NCBI GenBank assembly: GCA_031267195.1
Contig: JAIRZO010000016.1
Location: forward strand, 1 to 12,119
DNA length: 12,119 nucleotides
Origin: Holosporaceae bacterium
GTDB lineage: Bacteria; Pseudomonadota; Alphaproteobacteria; UBA3830
Direction of reading: 5' to 3'
Notes under the pieces: model-generated
The model's input: the letters and a program-made list of their open reading frames with translations, nothing else
Database searches by the model: none
What the model was told of the DNA's origin: nothing
Made by a program: the position numbers and the translations under genes
Shown here: positions 1 through 6,326 of the stretch, one piece after another
How positions within the stretch are numbered: the first letter of the stretch is position 1
How the letters are laid out: every line of letters starts with the position of its first letter

Positions 1-30
1 AAGCGATTCGTATGCTGTAACATTGCTCAT
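1..30 (-). CDS. 5' end of an unidentified gene running off the left edge
   Basis: Ten codons are visible on the minus strand, beginning ATG AGC AAT GTT ACA and reading MSNVTAYESL before the window ends. A strong Shine-Dalgarno sequence (AAAGGAG, complement of 38-44) lies 7 nt upstream of the ATG, which is why I call a gene start here. The gene follows the GHMP kinase on the same strand, so another mevalonate-pathway enzyme is plausible. Diphosphomevalonate decarboxylase is one candidate because that family also has a short leader before its first conserved motif, but ten residues cannot identify it. A transposase start is an alternative, given the inverted repeat just before the ATG. The same frame is open upstream to a TGA at 109-111, so an N-terminally longer form cannot be formally excluded. 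Confidence 0.5.
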   Translation of the reverse strand, partial: MSNVTAYESL

Positions 31-74
31 GTGTAAACTCCTTTCAGACTGACAAGTCCGGAAGGAGTTTACAC
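31..74 (-). promoter_or_regulatory. Hairpin that would sequester the ribosome binding site
   Basis: A perfect 13-bp inverted repeat (GTGTAAACTCCTT at 31-43, AAGGAGTTTACAC at 62-74) is extended inward by a G-U pair, a C-G pair, one mismatch and a 4-bp GACT/AGTC stem closing a 4-nt loop. In the minus-strand transcript the 3' arm contains the whole AAAGGAG ribosome binding site and ends at the base before the start codon at 30-28. When folded, the site would be fully paired. No T-tract follows either arm, so an intrinsic terminator is unlikely. That the hairpin regulates translation is inference; it could instead be a leftover of a mobile-element end. Confidence 0.6.
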
Positions 75-90
75 CTTCACTGAATCTATA

Positions 91-186
91 GGCCAAGCCT
101 TTGGCGTCTCACTGGTCAAACCAGTAGCTCATTTGTCGGGGAGTTAGAGTTGTGGCTTGGCCGTGTAGTATTTTGACCAACTCCCC
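91..186. repeat. Cluster of crossing inverted repeats in the intergenic region
   Basis: Four perfect inverted repeats lie here: GGCCAAGCC/GGCTTGGCC (91-99 with 154-162), ACTGGT/ACCAGT (111-116 with 120-125, 3-nt loop), TGGTCAAA/TTTGACCA (113-120 with 172-179) and GGGGAGTT/AACTCCCC (138-145 with 179-186). The first, third and fourth cross each other, so they would be alternative stems or a pseudoknot. The region lies between the GHMP kinase stop and the gene starting at 30, and looks richer in G+C than its surroundings. It could be a structured leader, a small RNA or a decayed mobile-element end. I do not recognise a known RNA family. Confidence 0.4.
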
Positions 187-285
187 CATGTTGTCCCTGC
201 TTAGATTTACTACGTCCACTGACTCTCCCAAATATGGAACCCTATCCCTAAAGTAGGCAATTTCGAATGACTTCGAGGCATTCAT
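109..285 (-). CDS. Short hypothetical ORF (58 codons), possibly a gene remnant
   Basis: An ATG-initiated frame begins inside the last codons of the GHMP kinase gene (38-nt overlap including its stop) and ends at TGA 109-111. It encodes a 58-residue peptide starting MNASKSFEIA and ending RQMSYWFDQ. There is no Shine-Dalgarno sequence before the ATG, and I recognise no family. After the TGA the frame stays open to the left edge and is in phase with the ATG at 30, so the two could be pieces of one interrupted reading frame. The inverted repeats within it fit a structured non-coding region at least as well. Low confidence that this is a real protein. Confidence 0.2.
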   Translation of the reverse strand: MNASKSFEIAYFRDRVPYLGESVDVVNLSRDNMGELVKILHGQATTLTPRQMSYWFDQ

Positions 286-1096
286 GATGGGTTTTGCGGT
301 AAATTACCAGAATGGTGTCAAGGCACATCGCTCCGCAGCCTTTTGCCGCAATAACTCCTTCCACCCGCATGATTTTTTTAACTAAATTTAATGATCTGCC
401 ATCCACAAAACCTATTTCATTAAGAAACAGGAAGAAATCATTTACACAGCGGGCCAACGATTCACCATTGTTTTTTTTGAGATAATCCCAGGCATCGGAG
501 ACCATTTGTCGCAATTGGCATTTCGCAGATTCCGGGATATCTGCATTTCGCAAGCTCTGCAAATGTTTATGGGTAAAAATTTTAAACCCTGTCTTAAAAA
601 TCTCAATGCCCAAGTCCGGAAAATTGCATTCGATGGGTTCCAAGTAATTACTGACACTGTCAAAGTATATGTGGTGATTATAATATTGGGCCAGGCAGTC
701 AGCTCCGCTGGGTTGCATTTGCGGTGTCTCATGATTTTCGCAGGACAATTGTCTGTATTCTTTCAGAAATAAGCCAATATCGAAACTCTTATTTGTTTTC
801 TGAAGAAATAGCTTATACAGTAAAGAAAATTGGGCACTGGATGTCCCAAACCCACCATAATGCAAAAGTGAATTCGCAAACGTTATCGATAATCCACCAA
901 AAACTTCACGGTATCGTTGATAAAACTTAAAAGCCGGTGAGTTTTCGTTCACTCCAACCAACCGAGTTGTGTCACTGACGGCAACTTCAAGATTGAACTG
1001 TGGGTCCGTTACCAATAAAACAGCGCTGCCTCCAAAAATGACTGAATATTCTCCAATCAAAAAAGTCTTGCTGCCGCAGGAAAAAGTTTCCACCAT
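248..1096 (-). CDS. GHMP-family kinase, mevalonate/phosphomevalonate kinase type
   Basis: Predicted 282-residue ATP-dependent small-molecule kinase of the GHMP fold, cytosolic, probably phosphorylating mevalonate or phosphomevalonate on the way to isopentenyl diphosphate. All three family motifs are visible: the N-terminal K10-TFLIGEY segment (motif 1), the glycine/serine phosphate-binding loop GGFGTSSA at about 81-88 (motif 2) and the C-terminal KGCGAM at 252-257 (motif 3). SGAD at 130-133 fits the acidic site of mevalonate-type members. The usual PGK before motif 1 is replaced by CGSK. The ATG at 1096 is preferred over the GTG at 1147 because a GGAG lies 10 nt upstream and the motif then sits close to the N-terminus, as in relatives; the GTG start would overlap dnaQ by 8 bp. 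It lies 43 bp downstream of dnaQ on the same strand. The family is clear; the exact substrate is not. Confidence 0.8.
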   Translation of the reverse strand: MVETFSCGSKTFLIGEYSVIFGGSAVLLVTDPQFNLEVAVSDTTRLVGVNENSPAFKFYQRYREVFGGLSITFANSLLHYGGFGTSSAQFSLLYKLFLQKTNKSFDIGLFLKEYRQLSCENHETPQMQPSGADCLAQYYNHHIYFDSVSNYLEPIECNFPDLGIEIFKTGFKIFTHKHLQSLRNADIPESAKCQLRQMVSDAWDYLKKNNGESLARCVNDFFLFLNEIGFVDGRSLNLVKKIMRVEGVIAAKGCGAMCLDTILVIYRKTHHECLEVIRNCLL

Positions 1097-1139
1097 CCCT
1101 ATTATACTCCGTCCGCAAAGAAAAATTAAAATCGCATCG

Positions 1140-1859
1140 CTAACCACTGCTCAACCACAGCGGTGATTTTATGGATTTCAAGAATTCCGCATGAAAAGAT
1201 AATTCTTCGGCAGTGGGAGCAAAGTTGAGATTTTCCAATCGTCGCTGTGGATTTTCCCTGAAAAATTTCGTCACCATTTTCACATTTTGTTCATTATTTT
1301 GATCATGTGTTCCAAACGACAGCCCTTCTTGACGTCCTCCTAGCAGATGCAGATATACCTCCGCCAGCAGAAAACAATCGACCAAAGCTCCATGTTTACT
1401 GCGATGGGAGGTGTTTATATTAAATTTTTTGCACAATGCATTGAGATTTATCTGAGATTTTGGCAGCATTTTCTTGGCCATTTCAAGAGTATCAATGGTT
1501 TGATCAAGCGAAAAGAGCGGCTTGTTTATGCGAGCTAGTTCGCTGTTTAAAAAATTTATGTCAAACTGCGCATTGTGAATTATCAGTTTCGCGTCACAGA
1601 CAAAATTCAAAAAATCATCAGCAATCTCGCAAAACAATGGTTTGTCCATCAAAAAATCATCGGTTATACCAGTTATGTCTACCGCTTCAGAGCTCATGTT
1701 TTTCTGTGGATTGATGTGTGTCTGATAGCTATTCCCAGTGGCAATGTGATTAACCAATTCAACGCAGGCAAGATCCACGATGCGATCTCCATCTTCCCAG
1801 TTGAGTCCGGTGGTTTCGGTGTCAAGTACTATTTCTCTAAAATTACCGCTAACGGTCAT
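1140..1859 (-). CDS. dnaQ: DNA polymerase III epsilon subunit (3'-5' proofreading exonuclease)
   Basis: Encodes a 239-residue DEDDh exonuclease that removes mispaired nucleotides as part of the polymerase III core. Exo I is IVLDTETTG with D13 and E15. Exo II is IIHNAQFDINF at about 93-103 with D100. Exo III is KHGALVDCFLLAEVYL with H156 and D161, the histidine marking the DEDDh subclass. The N-terminal catalytic domain (about 1-175) is followed by a short tail of about 60 residues where the family binds the alpha subunit; length and colinearity match the E. coli protein. I chose the ATG at 1859, with AAGG about 10 nt upstream, over in-frame codons up to 1952 because the catalytic domain normally begins a few residues before IVLDTETTG. 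It is transcribed divergently from the partner-switching genes and precedes the GHMP kinase. Confidence 0.95.
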   Translation of the reverse strand: MTVSGNFREIVLDTETTGLNWEDGDRIVDLACVELVNHIATGNSYQTHINPQKNMSSEAVDITGITDDFLMDKPLFCEIADDFLNFVCDAKLIIHNAQFDINFLNSELARINKPLFSLDQTIDTLEMAKKMLPKSQINLNALCKKFNINTSHRSKHGALVDCFLLAEVYLHLLGGRQEGLSFGTHDQNNEQNVKMVTKFFRENPQRRLENLNFAPTAEELSFHAEFLKSIKSPLWLSSG

Positions 1860-1945
1860 AATTAATAAACCTTTTTCATGTAACATAACATGCAGCATAT
1901 GCATCAGTCCAATTATTAATAGCATTTTTCTGGGAAACAAATTAG
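1860..1945. promoter_or_regulatory. Divergent intergenic region with small dyads
   Basis: This 86-bp AT-rich gap must carry start signals for dnaQ (minus) and for the phosphatase-regulator gene (plus). It holds overlapping dyads: CATGT/ACATG (1877-1881 with 1888-1892), ATGCA/TGCAT (1890-1894 with 1900-1904) and the palindrome GCATATGC (1895-1902). These could be operator sites, but I find no convincing -35/-10 pair in either direction. Promoter function is inferred from gene orientation only. Confidence 0.35.
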
Positions 1946-3121
1946 GTGGCAACCTCGACTAAAATATTAGTGTTGGACGATGAAAAAGATACGGAAGATC
2001 TTTTCTTGCAAAAATTTCGCCATCAAATTACCGAAGAAGCATATGAATTTGCCTTTGCCACCAGTCAGGAGGAAGTGCAAAAACATTTTGAAATTGAAAC
2101 ATTTGATATTTTTATTTCGGATATTAACGTTGCCGGTATGGACGGCATAAATTTCATCAGTCAATTGAGGAAAAGTTATCCTCTCATGAGAACCATTGTT
2201 ATATCCGCCTACGGAGATATTAACACTCTGCGAGCAGTTATGCGCTGTGGTGCACATGATTTCGTAATAAAACCTATTGATTTTAATGATTTGTTGGATA
2301 CGGTGCGAAAAACCACGAAAATAGTTGCATCCATGAAACAGATGGAGGCAACCACCAAAAAACTATCAGCAATTTCAGATGAATTGGATGTTTCCGCAAA
2401 ATTACAAAGGAGCATTCTGCCGGGGAATATCGTAAAAAGCGGCAGCATAGAACTTTTTGCCGATACAATTCCTGCGGCGGAGGTTGGTGGTGACTTCTAT
2501 GATTACTTCTGGTTGAGCGAAAGAAAATTGGGCATAGTTATGGCGGATGTCTCCGGGAAAAACGTGTCGGCGGCCATGTTTGCCACCATAGCCAAAACGC
2601 TGATTAAATCATTTTCAAGAATATACGCTTCGCCGGCTGAGTGTTTCAAAAACGTTAACATAACCCTGTGCGCAGAAAATGTTACAACAATGTTTGTAAC
2701 TGCTATGTACGGCATAATAGATACAGAAAAAAATGAAATAACCTACACCAATGCTGGACATTTGCCCATAGCGGTCATTATTTCCGGTCAAGATCCGTGT
2801 TTTCTTGAGTGCGATCCTGGCATGGCACTAGGAATTTTTGAAGAGGTTGAATTTATTGATCATACGCATTGTTTTTCTCCCGGAGAAACGATTTTAATGT
2901 ATACAGACGGTGTGCCGGAGGCGGCCGACCCAGACGGTGCAGAATATGATTTCGAGCGTTTTGCTGCAGTGTTGGCCAAAAATGCAAAAGCATCTCCCAA
3001 CGCATTAACTCAGGAACTCATAAAGTCCATTCGGCAATTTGCTAATGGAGCACCACAATCGGATGATATTACAACTCTGTGCGTCAAATATAGAACGAGG
3101 ATAACTCCAAATGTTGTTTGA
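1946..3121 (+). CDS. Response regulator with PP2C/SpoIIE phosphatase output (RsbU-like)
   Basis: A 391-residue cytosolic two-domain protein. Residues about 5-122 form a CheY-like receiver: acidic pair D11/D12, phosphoacceptor D59 (FISDINVAGMDG), S87 and K109 (VIKP). A helical linker (about 128-155) ending in LQRSILP joins it to a SpoIIE/PP2C domain (about 165-383). That domain has the metal-binding motifs GGDFYD (D183), MADVSGK (D201), YTDG (D321) and SDDIT (D373/D374), so it should be active. By family knowledge, such proteins dephosphorylate a STAS anti-sigma antagonist when the receiver is phosphorylated by a histidine kinase. Start is GTG at 1946; its ribosome binding site is weak, but it puts the receiver at the normal distance from the N-terminus. 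Its last 11 bp overlap the kinase gene, so the three genes are probably co-transcribed. No sensor kinase is nearby. Confidence 0.93.
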   Translation: MATSTKILVLDDEKDTEDLFLQKFRHQITEEAYEFAFATSQEEVQKHFEIETFDIFISDINVAGMDGINFISQLRKSYPLMRTIVISAYGDINTLRAVMRCGAHDFVIKPIDFNDLLDTVRKTTKIVASMKQMEATTKKLSAISDELDVSAKLQRSILPGNIVKSGSIELFADTIPAAEVGGDFYDYFWLSERKLGIVMADVSGKNVSAAMFATIAKTLIKSFSRIYASPAECFKNVNITLCAENVTTMFVTAMYGIIDTEKNEITYTNAGHLPIAVIISGQDPCFLECDPGMALGIFEEVEFIDHTHCFSPGETILMYTDGVPEAADPDGAEYDFERFAAVLAKNAKASPNALTQELIKSIRQFANGAPQSDDITTLCVKYRTRITPNVV

Positions 3122-3554
3122 AATAAAAAACAAGATAGATGAAATAACTTACTTGTGTGATACGGTAAAAGCATATTGTAATTCGAATGATATCTCCGAT
3201 GAAAAATACCACGATATTGTGCTAATTCTGGATGAAATGGTAACAAATATTATCATGTATGCCTATCCAGATGGTGGAGAGCATGTGTTTTCGGTGGAAA
3301 TTGAAAAAACAAATGACAGCTACGTCAACATCACCATTACGGACAATGGTATTGCATTTGATCCGCTGGCCAAGGATGATCCTATCACTAGCTTGGATAT
3401 AGAGGAAAGAGAAATAGGAGGGCTGGGCATATTTCTCGTAAAGCAATTATCCGAGTGCATTGAGTATTCCAGGATCGATGATCACAACAAACTAAATATA
3501 AAAGTAGCAATTGTTAAAAAGGAGGAGAACCATGGAAGTCAAGAGCGCAAATGA
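3111..3554 (+). CDS. Anti-sigma factor serine kinase, GHKL ATPase (RsbW-like)
   Basis: A 147-residue single-domain HATPase_c protein of the RsbW/SpoIIAB type. In partner switching these proteins bind and silence a sigma factor, and phosphorylate the STAS antagonist to keep it inactive. The N box is ILDEMVTNIIMYAYP (E42, N46), the G1 box ITDNGIAFDP (D78, G80) and the G2 box GGLGIFLVKQ (about 103-112). The acidic residue and asparagine needed for Mg-ATP are present, so kinase activity is likely. The ATG overlaps the end of the phosphatase gene by 11 bp and has GAGGA 9 nt upstream. Its 3' end overlaps the STAS gene by 23 bp. The C-terminus is strongly basic/acidic and probably disordered. The target could be a sigma factor or another regulator; none is encoded here. 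Confidence 0.88.
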   Translation: MLFEIKNKIDEITYLCDTVKAYCNSNDISDEKYHDIVLILDEMVTNIIMYAYPDGGEHVFSVEIEKTNDSYVNITITDNGIAFDPLAKDDPITSLDIEEREIGGLGIFLVKQLSECIEYSRIDDHNKLNIKVAIVKKEENHGSQERK

Positions 3555-3864
3555 TTCAGGTATTACCGTCATAACGCCGATGGGACGGGTAGACACATCA
3601 ACCGCCAAAGTGTTTGAAGATGCTGTTATGGCAGCAGCGGATGCAAATGGGAAAATTGCCATCAGCTTTGATAGCATCGATTACATATCCAGTGCCGGGT
3701 TAAGGGTTGTACTGATGTTGGGGAAAAAATTGAAAGCATCTAATGGAACCCTAGTACTCATCAATATGCCGGAGAAAATTTTTTCTGTCTTCAAAATGAG
3801 CGGTTTTGATAAAATACTTAAAATATGCGCAAATTTTGACGAGGCCAAGCCGTTGTTTGGGTAA
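3532..3864 (+). CDS. STAS-domain anti-sigma factor antagonist (RsbV/SpoIIAA-like)
   Basis: A 110-residue single STAS domain. It has the usual beta-strand opening (ITVITPMGRVDTSTA), a strand ISFDSIDYIS and the phosphorylation loop YISSAGLRVV. Aligned to SpoIIAA, S54 is the predicted phosphoserine, with S53 where many members carry Asp. In the unphosphorylated form the family binds the RsbW-type kinase and frees the sigma factor. The preceding gene products should phosphorylate (kinase) and dephosphorylate (PP2C) this serine. The start at 3532 is set by an excellent ribosome binding site AAGGAGG (3519-3525, 6 nt before the ATG) inside the kinase gene; a TTG at 3511 is in frame but less likely. 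The strong site suggests more STAS than kinase is made, which a switch by titration would need. Confidence 0.92.
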   Translation: MEVKSANDSGITVITPMGRVDTSTAKVFEDAVMAAADANGKIAISFDSIDYISSAGLRVVLMLGKKLKASNGTLVLINMPEKIFSVFKMSGFDKILKICANFDEAKPLFG

Positions 3865-3902
3865 GTGAAATTGGATTGCCGGAAAAAATTTTCAGTTGAT
3901 TC
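3865..3902. other. Short convergent gap without a clear terminator
   Basis: These 38 bp separate the 3' ends of the STAS gene (plus) and rsmB (minus). I see an AT-rich run around GGAAAAAATTTTC but no GC-rich stem followed by a T-tract on either strand. Transcripts from the two sides may overlap here or end by another route. Confidence 0.4.
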
Positions 3903-5189
3903 CTACTTTTTCCTCACGCAGGCCACAAAAAATCCATCTGTTCCGTGAACTGCCGGAGATAGTCTCAGCGAATGACCGTGCTGTGGTTGCACAGCGGCGA
4001 GTTTTGGATGAATTTCAAGATCCATAGCTTCGAATTCAGGGAAATTTTTCAGAAAATTATTCATTTGATCATCATTTTCTTCCATTAAAATAGAGCAGGT
4101 GGCATATAGCAGCCGCCCTCCTTTTTTAACTAATTTTCCTGCTGATTCCAGTATCTTTGACTGCACTGCCAGCAATTCTTCCAAATCAGTGTTGGAAAAT
4201 TTAGCTCTCATATCAGGATTTCTTCGCCAAGTGCCGCTGCCGGAGCAGGGAGCATCCACCAGGACCAGGTCAGCGCACTCGCTATGCCTTTTGATCCATT
4301 TGGAGGTAAGCTCATGACAAAAAACATTATTTACATTGGCTTTCTGCAATCGAATTTTCGCATTTTCTAGACGTTCCGGATATTTATCTAGAGCAAAAAT
4401 TCTTCCTCTATTCCGCATGGCTGCTGCCAGAGCTAGGGTTTTGCCTCCGGCTCCTGCGCAGAAATCCACCACCGTATCCGTCGGTTTTGCCTGACACATC
4501 TCCGCCACCAGCTGTGATCCCTCATCCTGAATTGCAGCGAATCCTTTAGAAATAACATCCAAGTTTCGACTAATTCTACCGTTGAGAACACGCAGACCAT
4601 GGGGTGCGTAACGCATTTCCTCTGTTTCTATTCCAGATGCTTGTAGCATTTGCTTTAGTTCACCGGATGTTATTTTTAATGTATTGGCGCGTAGATCTAC
4701 ACAAGCTTTTTGATTTAGAGCCTGCATTTCGGTTACTATGGATTCGTCAGAATACATTCTCCGCAGGTACGATTCCATCCATAGGGGATAATTCAATTGT
4801 ACATGGCGAGGAAGTTTTGTGATATCATCCGGGATTCCTTCAATGGACTTTATAAAACGCAGCTCAAAATCCGTTAGTTTCGATGGAGAATAGAGCTTTC
4901 CGGAGAATATTTCCGCTATCTGTTGGGAGGATAGTTTTTGCTTTATCGTTAAAAACGTGATCACGAAAAATCGCCCAAAATTTGCGGTAATAGAAGATGA
5001 GTAAAACTTTATAAGCTCATAATTGCGAAAAATTGCATAGGATAATTCTGCAATTTCACGCCGATCACTGCTGCCAATCCACCTGTTGTTTTTGAAAAAT
5101 CTGGCCATAATGATGTCAAATGGCATGGCGGAAATAAAAAACGCATCCAGTAGATCTATGGTTGCAAAAATTTTCGCTCCATGTTGCAT
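3903..5189 (-). CDS. rsmB: RsmB/NOP-family 16S rRNA m5C methyltransferase
   Basis: A 428-residue S-adenosylmethionine-dependent RNA cytosine-C5 methyltransferase; in E. coli RsmB modifies C967 of 16S rRNA. The N-terminal region (about 1-150) looks like the NusB-like RNA-binding domain of RsmB, but is divergent. The catalytic domain has motif I DFCAGAGGKT (242-251), motif IV DAPCSGSGTWRRNP (312-325, C315) and motif VI YATCSI with the catalytic cysteine C365. It closes with the family signature HGTDGFFVA near 415-423. The start follows an AAAGGA about 11 nt upstream. It is the last gene of the minus-strand run, 15 bp after the rodA stop. The family is certain; assignment to RsmB rather than another NOP-family enzyme rests on the N-terminal domain and length. 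Confidence 0.88.
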   Translation of the reverse strand: MQHGAKIFATIDLLDAFFISAMPFDIIMARFFKNNRWIGSSDRREIAELSYAIFRNYELIKFYSSSITANFGRFFVITFLTIKQKLSSQQIAEIFSGKLYSPSKLTDFELRFIKSIEGIPDDITKLPRHVQLNYPLWMESYLRRMYSDESIVTEMQALNQKACVDLRANTLKITSGELKQMLQASGIETEEMRYAPHGLRVLNGRISRNLDVISKGFAAIQDEGSQLVAEMCQAKPTDTVVDFCAGAGGKTLALAAAMRNRGRIFALDKYPERLENAKIRLQKANVNNVFCHELTSKWIKRHSECADLVLVDAPCSGSGTWRRNPDMRAKFSNTDLEELLAVQSKILESAGKLVKKGGRLLYATCSILMEENDDQMNNFLKNFPEFEAMDLEIHPKLAAVQPQHGHSLRLSPAVHGTDGFFVACVRKK

Positions 5190-5204
5190 TTGTTTATCTT
5201 TCCT

Positions 5205-6326
5205 TTAGCTGCGCACACATCTGATGGCGGCCATAATGATCCCACATTCGGCAGCAAATGTTATGAGAGAACTGCCGCCATAGGAAAGAAATGGCAGAGG
5301 AATTCCTACAACTGGTACAATGCCAACAACCATAGCAATGTTGATGAAAACATGCACAAATAGCAGCAATCCAAGTCCATAGCATACCAATTTTGCAAAC
5401 GGCCTTTTGGACTCATCTCCGACCCACAAAAAGTAGCAGGTTAATCCACAAAATAATAGAATTATTATTACGGATCCGCAAAAACCAAATTCCTCCGCTA
5501 TGGTTGTGAAGATGAAGTCTGTGTTCTTTTCCGGAAGAAAATTCAGTTTACTTTGGGTTCCCTGCAGCAATCCTTTTCCAAAAATGTATCCGGATCCGAT
5601 GGCTATTTTAGACTGAAGCACATGATATCCAATTCCCATGGGGTCGATTTCAGGATTGAAGAGAGTTAATAGGCGATTTTTCTGATAATCACGCAGGAAA
5701 AACCATCCAAATGGACATAATATCAGCGTACACATAGTAAATATCAGGAAAGCTTTCAATGGGAATCCAGATATGAATATCATCCCTAATCCCACCAGCA
5801 GCAATATGCTGGCGGTGCCAAGATCCGGTTGCTTCATGATGATGGTCACCGGCATCACAATCAGCAGCAGAGGGAATAGGTGATTCCGGAGTTTTTGTAT
5901 TTCCTGTCTGGATAGTTTGGAATAATATCTTGCGATGGCAATTATAAGAAATAATTTCATCATTTCCGATGGCTGAAAAGTTATGAAATACAAATCGATC
6001 CATCTTTTTGCTCCTAACCGCGCAATACCGGCTATTTCCACAAAAAAAAGAGTTGCTAACGAAGCAAAGTAAACTATGTAGGCAAAATTATGCCACATCT
6101 TAAGCTTACACAGATACGTTAGCAACATGATTACTAGCGCCGTGCTGATATGCAGGATATGATGCTTAATCTGAGTACAAAATTCTCCATTAAATGCACT
6201 AAATTGTCCCAAAAAACTCAGAGAAAAAATGGCCAGCAAAATTAGAAATAATAGATTAAATTCACTAAAAAATCGCAGGCGATTCACAAGTCGTTTTTTC
6301 ACTTCTACTACTATTATTTTATTCAT
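5205..6326 (-). CDS. rodA: RodA, SEDS-family peptidoglycan glycosyltransferase
   Basis: A 373-residue, very hydrophobic inner-membrane protein with about ten membrane segments. RodA polymerises glycan strands from lipid II for lateral wall growth, together with a class B PBP2. Hallmarks are GAKRWIDL (105-112), FQPSE (117-121), KQPDLGT (165-171), the long loop GSGYIFGKGLLQGTQSKLNF, the catalytic-site motif PEKNTDF with D270, and the C-terminal VVGIPLPFLSYGGSS (339-353). These favour RodA over FtsW, especially GTQSKLNFLPEKNTDFIF. The start codon overlaps the yidC stop as ATGA, implying translational coupling; rsmB follows after 15 bp. Its usual partner genes (mreBCD, the PBP2 gene) are absent here, so rodA seems to have moved. 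Its presence suggests a rod-shaped cell that makes peptidoglycan. Confidence 0.94.
   Translation of the reverse strand: MNKIIVVEVKKRLVNRLRFFSEFNLLFLILLAIFSLSFLGQFSAFNGEFCTQIKHHILHISTALVIMLLTYLCKLKMWHNFAYIVYFASLATLFFVEIAGIARLGAKRWIDLYFITFQPSEMMKLFLIIAIARYYSKLSRQEIQKLRNHLFPLLLIVMPVTIIMKQPDLGTASILLLVGLGMIFISGFPLKAFLIFTMCTLILCPFGWFFLRDYQKNRLLTLFNPEIDPMGIGYHVLQSKIAIGSGYIFGKGLLQGTQSKLNFLPEKNTDFIFTTIAEEFGFCGSVIIILLFCGLTCYFLWVGDESKRPFAKLVCYGLGLLLFVHVFINIAMVVGIVPVVGIPLPFLSYGGSSLITFAAECGIIMAAIRCVRS

Noticed and set aside
31..74. The 13-bp inverted repeat as a rho-independent terminator
   Set aside because: No T-tract follows either arm, and the 3' arm ends directly at a well-spaced start codon, which fits a ribosome-site hairpin better.
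31..74. The 13-bp inverted repeat as the ends of two abutting insertion sequences
   Set aside because: No transposase motif can be seen in the ten residues at the left edge or in 75-247, and no flanking target duplication is evident. Not excluded, but unsupported.
460..924. Several plus-strand open frames opposite the GHMP kinase and one overlapping minus frame
   Set aside because: The GHMP motifs are all in the kinase frame; the others have no family features and are shadows.
1145..1147. GTG at 1147 as the start of the GHMP kinase
   Set aside because: It would add 17 hydrophobic residues before the usual N-terminus; the ATG at 1096 has a GGAG upstream and fits relatives better.
3865..3902. 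Terminator between the STAS gene and rsmB
   Set aside because: Only a weak AT-only palindrome is present; there is no stable stem.
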